In this document: positions 1 through 4,975 of the stretch, in pieces | Layout: the number at the start of each line of letters is the position of its first letter | Position numbering within the stretch: position 1 is the first letter of the stretch | DNA from: Mycobacteriaceae bacterium | GTDB lineage: Bacteria > Actinomycetota > Actinomycetes > Mycobacteriales > Mycobacteriaceae | DNA length: 5,118 nt | Assembly (NCBI GenBank): GCA_013362555.1 | Contig: JABFVX010000082.1 | Location: 1 to 5,118, forward strand | Direction: 5' to 3' | Notes under the pieces: generated by a model | Seen by the model: the letters and a program-made list of their open reading frames with translations, nothing else | Told to the model about the DNA's origin: nothing | Databases searched by the model: none | Program-made: the position numbers and the translations under genes

Positions 1-11
1 CGATCCAATGC

Positions 12-27
12 TGTGATCTATATCACA
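12..27. promoter_or_regulatory. CRP/Cmr-type palindromic operator
   Basis: The sequence reads TGTGA, six bases (TCTATA), TCACA. This is the complete core of the CRP-family consensus TGTGA-N6-TCACA, with 6-bp inverted arms, and it differs by one central base from the ideal TGTGATCTAGATCACA. Actinobacterial CRP homologues (M. tuberculosis Rv3676, Corynebacterium GlxR) bind this type of site. It lies in an AT-richer non-coding stretch behind the lipase gene's 3' hairpin, so it most likely controls a gene beyond the left edge of the window rather than anything annotated here. The match is seen directly; the regulator and target are inferred. Confidence 0.6.
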
Positions 28-55
28 TCAAGTGCAAGTTTAAGTCGACTCTATT

Positions 56-108
56 CTCCAGAATGACCCGTGACGTGCGTTGGGCGCACGTCACGGGTCA
101 TTCTGGAG
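56..108. repeat. Dispersed palindrome copy 1, probable terminator of the lipase operon
   Basis: A perfect 24-bp inverted repeat (56-79 with 85-108) encloses a 5-base loop (TTGGG on the plus strand). It starts 12 bases behind the lipase stop codon. Related copies at 2806-2860 and 4499-4551 share the arm ends CTCCAGAATGAC / GTCATTC[TC]GGAG. No U-tract follows on the minus strand, only an AT-rich AATAG, which fits the U-poor hairpin terminators described in Actinobacteria. The loop is inverted relative to the other two copies. The hairpin and repeat family are seen directly; the terminator role is inferred from placement. Confidence 0.75.
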
Positions 109-120
109 GTTGGTGCCCGG

Positions 121-1467
121 TCAGTGGAACTGGCGGTGCATCCAGTCGACCGTTTGCATGCCGAACAGGTCCGTGCCCCAGCCGTAGAGGTCGGTGAGCA
201 TTCGGACCATGCCGCAGTCCGACGGTGCATAGGTGGTGTCGGTGTGGTGTGCCCGGTAGGTCTGGGCCAGTTCGCGGGAGTCCTGCGCGGGAACCAGCGA
301 CATGGGGGAGTCGTCCTTGGCGCAGGACGTGATCAGAACCTTGGAGCGCGGGGCGCCGGACTTGCCGAGCTCGTTGTCGGCGAACGCGCGCTGGAAGTCC
401 GGCTCGTCCGCGGGCGACCGGCCGTTGCTGAACAGCAGCCGCAGTGGCACAAAGGGCAGCGAGAAATATGCGGGGCTCTGGCATTGGGTGCGGTAAAACC
501 GGGCGACCTCGAGCCCGGCGGGGCTGAGTTTGGCGTCGAGACGCATTTCCGGGTACCACGGCTCCAGGCCCAACAGGGTCGCGAAGGCGAATCCGGAGCC
601 GACCGACCCATCGGCGACCCGCATGAAGTTGCGGGGCCGCACGACCATTCCTTCCAGCACAGTCGACGCAATCCGCAACTCGGGGGCGTACTTCGGCTGC
701 AATTCGGCCGAGAATGCCGCGCCGACACCGCCGCCCGCGATGCCGAACAACGCCACTTGCGCGTGCGGGTTCAACCCGGCTCGGCGGTAATGCAGTGCCG
801 CGCGGACGCCGTCGAGTTGGGCGTGCGCTGCGAACTTGCCCGCGAAGACGCCGTGCGGCCTGCGGTCGGCGTCGTTGCCGACGTCGGAGACCATCACCGC
901 GTGCCCCTTGCCGAAGATCAGCGCCAGGGGGCCGAGGGCCGACCACGAGGCGCCGTCGATCGGGGCGCCGCCGGTCCATTGCGTGCTCGGGTGGCACGAC
1001 CAGCCGACGCTGTCGTTGGCCTCTTGGTAGCTGACCAGGTGTTTTCGCGAAATCGGCTGGCCGTCCAGGGGAATCATGAGGATTCCGGTGCTGATCACCG
1101 GTGTCCGTCCGTCGATGCCGGTGGTGACGTACATCAGTTTGTATGCGGCGAGGTGGGCCGGCTTCACCCCCTGGAACATCACGCTGACCGGTTTGGCCTT
1201 GAGCAGCGTGCCCGGCTTTTCCGTGCCTTTCAGCCGGGGTTCGGCGTAGAACGGGTCGTCGGCGCGCAGCGCGTGGAAGATCTCCGCAGGCGACCCGACC
1301 GTCGCCGCGGTCAGCGTGCCGACCACGTAGCCGTTGAAGACCTCGCCGAGACTCGGCGTGCGCACCGTCGGCGGCGGCGTGGGCGGCGGTGGCGCGGCGC
1401 GTCCGATCTGTACGACCGTACAGGCCAGGATGATCGCCGCGAGGGCGGCGCCGGTCGATCGCAGCAT
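121..1467 (-). CDS. Exported secretory-lipase (LIP) family protein lacking the catalytic serine
   Basis: A 448-residue protein with a Sec-type signal peptide (residues 1 to about 24, likely cleaved after GRA, then a proline-rich linker at 26-33). The rest resembles the LIP/secretory lipase alpha/beta-hydrolase family: DPFYAEP (71-77), PGTLLKAKPV (85-94), a strand-rich stretch ending STGILMIP (126-133), CHPS (158-161), a GKGHAVMVSDV block (186-196) and LDGVRAAL (218-225). Family members hydrolyse acyl esters with a Ser-Asp-His triad. Here the nucleophile elbow reads G242-I-A244-G-G-G, so alanine (codon GCG, 736-738) stands where G-x-S-x-G has serine. Asp385/386 is a plausible acid, but at the expected histidine about 32 residues later the sequence is SDCGM (416-420). 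The enzyme is therefore probably inactive as an esterase. The start follows the upstream gene's TGA by one base and has a GGGAG Shine-Dalgarno nine bases upstream, indicating translational coupling. Family call firm; loss of activity inferred. Confidence 0.85.
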   Translation of the reverse strand: MLRSTGAALAAIILACTVVQIGRAAPPPPTPPPTVRTPSLGEVFNGYVVGTLTAATVGSPAEIFHALRADDPFYAEPRLKGTEKPGTLLKAKPVSVMFQGVKPAHLAAYKLMYVTTGIDGRTPVISTGILMIPLDGQPISRKHLVSYQEANDSVGWSCHPSTQWTGGAPIDGASWSALGPLALIFGKGHAVMVSDVGNDADRRPHGVFAGKFAAHAQLDGVRAALHYRRAGLNPHAQVALFGIAGGGVGAAFSAELQPKYAPELRIASTVLEGMVVRPRNFMRVADGSVGSGFAFATLLGLEPWYPEMRLDAKLSPAGLEVARFYRTQCQSPAYFSLPFVPLRLLFSNGRSPADEPDFQRAFADNELGKSGAPRSKVLITSCAKDDSPMSLVPAQDSRELAQTYRAHHTDTTYAPSDCGMVRMLTDLYGWGTDLFGMQTVDWMHRQFH

Positions 1468-1468
1468 G

Positions 1469-2746
1469 TCAGTGTGCTCCCAACGGTGTGTCCGGCTGTG
1501 CGGGTGTTACTTTCATCGTCTGCAAGGCGGACTGCATCAGGCCGGGAATGTTCGCGAGCGGCCGGTGCGATTCCAACTGGAGCTCGTACGGCTTGTGCAG
1601 TTCGGCGCTGAGCGCGGGCCAGTCGTTGTTGACCTGGTAGGCGTATTTCGGCAGCAGCTCATGGGTGATGTAGTCCCACCGCGCCGGGAACACCGACCAG
1701 TTCCAGTTCGGCAGCGGCAGAGTCAGCGTCTGTTTGCGGCCTGCCGCGTCGAGGAACGTGTATTCGACGGGGTGGTACGCCCGCGGTGGTACCACTCCCG
1801 CCACCGAGGGGTTTCCGCCGACCGTCGAGAGATAGCAGACGGCCTCGCCCACCGCGCCTTTGTACGCGCGAACCGCGTTCCACTGCGGTCCGACGATCGT
1901 GTACTGCTCACGCCGCAGCAGCGTCGCGTTGCCCCGGGCGACCCGGTCGGCGCGATGGGAGGCGATGTCTTTCCACGCGTTCAGGATGTCGTTGCCGAAC
2001 AGACCCGCGTCGCGGAACTCCGTCAAGGCCGCAATGCCGCCCGCAAGGTAGGCGTCGTGCATCGGCATGAGGTCGGAGAAGATGTTCTTCTGCATCACCA
2101 GAATCATGCCGATGATGTAGCGCAGGTCGTCGGGGGTGATCCGGCCGCCCGCGTCGGCGAGCGCCACCAGTCCGCGCGGCAGGGAACCGAGGACCTGCGG
2201 GCCGACCGCCCGCACCGCGGCGTCGACGATCGCCCGCGCGGCGTCGGCGACGCCGGGGACGGAGTACAGGCCGGTCATCAGCTCGAAATCGATGAGCCCG
2301 CCGCCGAAGTCGGCGCCCACCTGCCCGCCCATGCCTGCCCACTGCAACTCGCGGTGACCCAGTTGCAGCGCTTCGTAATAGGTGTAGGACTTCACCAGGT
2401 TCGATCGGTTGGCGGCGACTCCGGTGCGCGGATTCCAGCCGCGCAGATCGATTCCGGCCTTGTCGGTCGTGTCGACGAGCCAGTACTGGAACAGCAGGGC
2501 GGCATAGCGCTTCGGCGGAATATGCTCGGCCCGAGCGCGATTGAGCAGGCTCCGCAGCTCGGCGCGGTCGTATGGCAGCCGCGGGTCGACTCCGCCGGGG
2601 CCCGCCGCGGCGTGCCGGTTGGTCAGGGGGACATCCAGATAGTGCGCCAGTCCCGCCGCATCGGCCCGCGCGGGACCGAGTCCCGCGATGGTGACCGCTG
2701 CCGACACTGTGACGATGCACACCCGAAGAATTCGCATCCACCGCAT
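1469..2746 (-). CDS. Exported protein of unknown function
   Basis: I do not recognise a named family. From the ATG at 2746 the product is 425 residues. The N-terminus is basic (MRWMRILR), followed by a hydrophobic stretch at about 9-25 and a likely Sec cleavage site near ARADA|A (residue 30), so it should be exported. The mature part looks mainly helical, without further membrane segments. Distinctive stretches are LDVPLTNRH (37-45), HRELQWAGMGGQVGADFGGG (131-150), IIGMILVMQKNIFSDLMPMH (211-230) and LPNWNWSVFPARWDYI (345-360). Only two cysteines are present (10 and 304), one of them in the signal. An ATG at 2737 (three residues shorter) is equally possible; neither start has a clear Shine-Dalgarno. 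Its TGA is followed after one base by the lipase-family ATG, so the two are almost certainly co-transcribed and may act together outside the membrane. Function is unknown; the reading frame is well supported by codon bias and signal peptide. Confidence 0.85.
   Translation of the reverse strand: MRWMRILRVCIVTVSAAVTIAGLGPARADAAGLAHYLDVPLTNRHAAAGPGGVDPRLPYDRAELRSLLNRARAEHIPPKRYAALLFQYWLVDTTDKAGIDLRGWNPRTGVAANRSNLVKSYTYYEALQLGHRELQWAGMGGQVGADFGGGLIDFELMTGLYSVPGVADAARAIVDAAVRAVGPQVLGSLPRGLVALADAGGRITPDDLRYIIGMILVMQKNIFSDLMPMHDAYLAGGIAALTEFRDAGLFGNDILNAWKDIASHRADRVARGNATLLRREQYTIVGPQWNAVRAYKGAVGEAVCYLSTVGGNPSVAGVVPPRAYHPVEYTFLDAAGRKQTLTLPLPNWNWSVFPARWDYITHELLPKYAYQVNNDWPALSAELHKPYELQLESHRPLANIPGLMQSALQTMKVTPAQPDTPLGAH
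1477..1481 (-). promoter_or_regulatory. Ribosome binding site of the lipase-family gene
   Basis: GGGAG on the minus strand, nine bases before the ATG at 1467 and inside the last codons of the upstream gene. It fixes the lipase-family start and, with the TGA-C-ATG junction, points to translational coupling. Confidence 0.6.
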
Positions 2747-2762
2747 AGTGGACCACTGCGTG

Positions 2763-2806
2763 CGCGATGACACCCGGACACGCCGTCGGAATTCGGAGTT
2801 TCCCCT
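2763..2806 (-). promoter_or_regulatory. Leader segment shared with the oxidase gene, possible promoter
   Basis: Read on the minus strand, this segment starts AGGGGAAACTCC and continues to GTCCGGGTG and then TCGCG. With a 3-base gap it matches 4439-4485 upstream of the multicopper oxidase at 32 of 41 aligned positions. It occupies most of the 59 bp between hairpin copy 2 and the start of the unknown exported gene, where the operon's promoter must lie if the hairpin terminates. GGAAAC resembles an ECF-type -35 box (GGAAC), but I see no convincing -10. The similarity is seen directly; the promoter role is a guess. Confidence 0.35.
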
Positions 2807-2860
2807 CTCCAGAATGACTCGTGGCGTGCGTCCAACGCACGCCACGGGTCATTCCGGAGA
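2806..2860. repeat. Dispersed palindrome copy 2, probable terminator of the oxidase gene
   Basis: Arms 2806-2831 and 2835-2860 pair over 26 positions with two mismatches (2811/2855 and 2819/2847) around a CCA loop. It lies four bases behind the multicopper oxidase stop codon and 59 bases before the unknown exported gene. The arms are about 90% identical to copies 1 and 3. In the minus-strand RNA one mismatch becomes a G-U wobble and the other stays A-C. Probable terminator or 3'-end stabiliser; no U-tract follows. Confidence 0.75.
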
Positions 2861-2864
2861 TATT

Positions 2865-4391
2865 TCAGTGGCCGTGGTGGGAGTACGGCGGGGCGCCTGC
2901 CTGTTGGCCGGGTTCGACGACGACGAATTGGCCCATCATGCCGAGATCTTCGTGGTAAAGCAGGTGGCAGTGGTACATGTAGGGGTGGTCGGGGTCGGGC
3001 GGGCCGTCGAAGCGCAGCGCCAGCGTCGCTGTCGCGCCCGCAGGCAGGAACACGGTGTCCTTGGGCCCGCGCAGCGTGGGAAGCGGTGGCGCGCCGTTCA
3101 TGTCGACCACACGGAACTGCACGTCGTGCACGTGGAAGTTGTGCGGCATCCCATCCTGGTTGCGGACCGTCCAGAGTTCTGTCGTGCCCCGGACTATGGT
3201 GTGGTCGACGCGGCTCATGTCCATCCCGCGCCCGTTGATCGTCGCCATCGCCAAATCGAAGTCGCGCTTGCGCACCGCATTTCGGGCGTCCGGCAGTTCG
3301 GGATCGGTGAGCGTAGCAGGCAGCGGGGCGGCGGGGCGCAGTTGTCGGGCCGCCCGCAGCTGCAGGACGTCGAAGCAATCATCGCCGCCGCTGAATCGCC
3401 TGCCCCAGAACCCGCCGCCGCCGTCCGGCGGATAGCTGCGCAGCACAGCCGTTTCGCCGGGGCGCATCCGCACCACGACCTCCGCCCGCTCGCCGGGCGA
3501 CAACGGCACTCGTGTCACTGTCTCCGGGTGCGACAGCAGCCCGCCGTCGGTGCCGACGAGGGCGATGTCGCGGTTGTCGGCGAACCCGAACGCGTACACG
3601 CGGGCCGCGGAGGCGTTGAGCAGCCGCAGCCGCACCAGTTCGGCGTCCACTCTCCGATACGGGCTGAGCGTGCCGTTCACCATTGTCCGCGTGCCGAGGA
3701 ACCCGACGTCCCGGAACATCGCGTGTCCGTGATCGAACTGTGCCCCGCGGAATTTCACGTCCTGCACGATCAGCGGCAGGTCGTCCGCGCCATAGCTGTG
3801 CGGCAGCGCGAGGCGCTGTGTGGCGTCGTCGTCGACGAGGAACATCCCGGCCAAACCGCGCTGCACGTGCTGCTCGGTTCCGCCGTGCGGATGCGGGTGG
3901 TACCAGAGTGTCGCGGCGGGTTGGTTCACCGTCCAACTCGGCGTCCATGCTCCGCCCGCGGGCACCGGCTGATGCGGGCCGCCGTCCATCGCCGCGGGCA
4001 GGTGCATGCCGTGCCAGTGCACCGTGGACGGCTCGTCGAGCCCGTTGCGGACGTTCACCTCGACCCGCTCCCCGCGGCGTGCCCGCAGCGTCGGCCCGAG
4101 ATAGCCGCCGTTGAAACCCCAGGTCGATGTCGCGGCCCCCGGCCGAAACTCGGTGCTGCCCGCCTGCATCCGCAAGTCGAACACCCGGGTTCCGTCGGCC
4201 CGCACCCGCGAGGGCGCGACGGGCGGCACCCGCAACTCGGTGTCGAACGCCTCCGCGCCCACCGTGCTCACCTCGGCGGCGCGCCACACCCAGAACACCC
4301 CGCCGCCGACCGCGACAGCCAGCACACCGGCCACGGCCCCGAGCACCGCCAGCACCCGTTTCAGCCGAACCGCACCCACAAACCGGAACAT
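2865..4391 (-). CDS. Membrane-anchored multicopper oxidase, CueO/SufI-like
   Basis: A 508-residue, three-cupredoxin-domain oxidase (roughly 60-195, 205-315 and 375-493) of the laccase/CueO type, which oxidises a substrate (Cu(I) or phenolics in known relatives) and reduces O2 to water. All four copper-binding motifs are present: HWHG (125-128), WYHPHPHG (163-170), HNFHVH (417-422) and HCHLLYHEDLGMM (474-486). By alignment with CueO, type 1 ligands are His417, Cys475, His480 and Met485; the remaining motif histidines build the type 2/type 3 cluster. Residues 9-36 form one hydrophobic segment after a basic start, with no lipobox or twin-arginine motif, so it is probably a Sec signal anchor facing outward. 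The tail is His-rich (YSHHGH). There is no CueO-like methionine-rich insert, so the substrate is uncertain. The start at 4391 has a weak Shine-Dalgarno; the frame is open further upstream, but that extension runs through leader and hairpin DNA. It forms its own transcription unit between hairpin copies 3 and 2. Confidence 0.93.
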   Translation of the reverse strand: MFRFVGAVRLKRVLAVLGAVAGVLAVAVGGGVFWVWRAAEVSTVGAEAFDTELRVPPVAPSRVRADGTRVFDLRMQAGSTEFRPGAATSTWGFNGGYLGPTLRARRGERVEVNVRNGLDEPSTVHWHGMHLPAAMDGGPHQPVPAGGAWTPSWTVNQPAATLWYHPHPHGGTEQHVQRGLAGMFLVDDDATQRLALPHSYGADDLPLIVQDVKFRGAQFDHGHAMFRDVGFLGTRTMVNGTLSPYRRVDAELVRLRLLNASAARVYAFGFADNRDIALVGTDGGLLSHPETVTRVPLSPGERAEVVVRMRPGETAVLRSYPPDGGGGFWGRRFSGGDDCFDVLQLRAARQLRPAAPLPATLTDPELPDARNAVRKRDFDLAMATINGRGMDMSRVDHTIVRGTTELWTVRNQDGMPHNFHVHDVQFRVVDMNGAPPLPTLRGPKDTVFLPAGATATLALRFDGPPDPDHPYMYHCHLLYHEDLGMMGQFVVVEPGQQAGAPPYSHHGH

Positions 4392-4438
4392 GCGGTCAGC
4401 CTGCCCGCGCCGCCGCCCCCGGACATCAGTGCCCGACC

Positions 4439-4485
4439 CGCGAATCCACCCGGACTTCGAGCCGCCCGAACTCCGGGTTCCCCCT
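4439..4485 (-). promoter_or_regulatory. Leader segment shared with the unknown-lipase operon, possible promoter
   Basis: On the minus strand it starts AGGGGGAACCC and continues to GTCCGGGTG and TCGCG, matching 2763-2806 at 32 of 41 aligned positions with a 3-base gap. It lies 14 bases after hairpin copy 3 and ends 47 bases before the oxidase start. GGAACC is a good ECF -35 match, but the -10 is not evident. Promoter role inferred. Confidence 0.35.
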
Positions 4486-4498
4486 GACACCCCAAAAC

Positions 4499-4551
4499 CT
4501 CCAGAATGACCCGTGACGTGCATCCAACGCACTCCACGGGTCATTCCGGAG
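4499..4551. repeat. Dispersed palindrome copy 3, probable terminator of the small CxxC gene
   Basis: Arms 4499-4523 and 4527-4551 pair over 25 positions with four mismatches, around a CCA loop. It begins five bases behind the stop of the small protein gene. Three of the four mismatches (4503/4547, 4516/4534, 4522/4528) are A opposite C on the plus strand and so become U-G wobbles in the minus-strand RNA; only 4517/4533 is a true mismatch there. The fold is therefore better kept in the transcript of the gene it follows. Probable terminator. Confidence 0.7.
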
Positions 4552-4556
4552 AAGGT

Positions 4557-4748
4557 TCACGCGGCCCGTATCTCCCGGCGGACGGCCCGGTGCTCGTCGC
4601 ACAGATGCCGGTGTTCTCGCCGGATGTAGGCGGGATCCAGGCGCTGGGCGAAGGTGAGGTTGTCCCGCCGCCAGCAGTCCCGGCACATGGTCGTGTCCAG
4701 CTCGGCCTGGTTCATCGCGGCCTCCTCCGACGTCGCCTCCGATGTCAT
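4557..4748 (-). CDS. Small CxxC...CxxH protein, possible zinc-knuckle
   Basis: A 63-residue hydrophilic protein with no signal or membrane segment. Cys22-x2-Cys25 and Cys50-x2-His53, with His46 and His48 close by, could bind a zinc or other metal ion. The C-terminal half is rich in Arg and Glu and probably helical. I do not recognise the family. Two starts compete: ATG 4748 has GAGGGA six bases upstream, and codons 2-11 have G/C third positions like real coding sequence. ATG 4715 (52 residues) is preceded by a stronger GGAGGAGG at five bases. The longer form is given; both keep all metal-ligand candidates. The gene diverges from the ECF sigma factor and is closed by hairpin copy 3. A regulatory or metal-binding role is only a guess from the Cys/His pattern. 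Confidence 0.65.
   Translation of the reverse strand: MTSEATSEEAAMNQAELDTTMCRDCWRRDNLTFAQRLDPAYIRREHRHLCDEHRAVRREIRAA
4721..4728 (-). promoter_or_regulatory. Strong Shine-Dalgarno for the alternative start at 4715
   Basis: GGAGGAGG on the minus strand, five bases before the in-frame ATG at 4715. It is a better match to the anti-Shine-Dalgarno than the site before ATG 4748, so the 52-residue form may be the main product. It also encodes Glu-Glu-Ala in the longer form. Confidence 0.45.
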
Positions 4749-4834
4749 GGAGTTTCCCTCGGAAATCCGAGCGTTTCGGGAGCCGTGGTCATACCCTCGC
4801 CAAATGGCGGCCGTGCCGTTATGTGCCCAAGGGC

Positions 4835-4906
4835 GACAAACGCACCGTTTTTGGTCAAACGCACCGGAAACTTCCGGTGCGTTTGACCAAAAACGGTGCG
4901 TTTGTC
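4835..4906. repeat. 72-bp near-perfect palindrome in the divergent intergenic region
   Basis: Two perfectly complementary 35-base arms (4835-4869 and 4872-4906) flank a 2-base centre. Each arm holds two direct copies of CAAACGCACCG (4837-4847 and 4856-4866; complements at 4875-4885 and 4894-4904), 19 bp apart start to start, so the 11-mer occurs four times. It is unrelated in sequence to the three gene-end palindromes. It lies 86 bp from the small-protein start and 69 bp from the sigma-factor start, so it falls in or beside both promoters. It may be a multi-site operator, a cruciform-forming element or a small dispersed repeat; I cannot tell which. Confidence 0.8.
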
Positions 4907-4975
4907 CGCCGCCCAGTTCCCGGCCCGGCCGGTGTCCATACCGGACGTACTGTTGTCGAGGAGAGAGGCTGCCAG

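Noticed and set aside
70..1611. Long plus-strand open frame (513 codons) across the lipase gene
   Set aside because: It is antisense to a frame with clear family motifs and a signal peptide, has no recognisable domain, and starts inside palindrome copy 1. Long antisense frames are common in high-GC DNA.
2747..2845. N-terminal extension of the unknown exported protein to 2845
   Set aside because: The extension is encoded by hairpin copy 2 and the shared leader, and would bury the signal peptide 33 residues inside.
4361..4426. Upstream ORF of 21 codons overlapping the oxidase start
   Set aside because: It lacks a Shine-Dalgarno and has glycine-rich low-complexity content; it is probably a chance frame in the leader.
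2688..4487. Long plus-strand open frame (599 codons) opposite the oxidase
   Set aside because: The minus strand encodes a complete set of copper motifs. The plus frame is His/Arg-rich, low in hydrophobic structure and runs through hairpin copy 2.
4392..4544. N-terminal extension of the oxidase to 4544
   Set aside because: The extra 51 residues would be translated from hairpin copy 3 and the shared leader. The hydrophobic signal anchor directly follows the ATG at 4391.
56..4551. CRISPR array from the three repeated palindromes
   Set aside because: Copies are 1.6-2.7 kb apart with whole genes between them, not regular short spacers, and no cas genes are present.
4758..4771. Short inverted repeat (CTCGGA/TCCGAG) next to the small gene's first Shine-Dalgarno
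   Set aside because: Six-base arms with a two-base centre are expected by chance in GC-rich DNA. The overlap with GAGGGA is suggestive but too weak to call an operator or thermosensor.
4883..4911. Plus-strand sigma-70 promoter with TTGACC as the -35 box
   Set aside because: At 16-18 bp spacing the sequence is GC-rich with no -10 hexamer. TTGACC occurs symmetrically in both arms as part of the palindrome.
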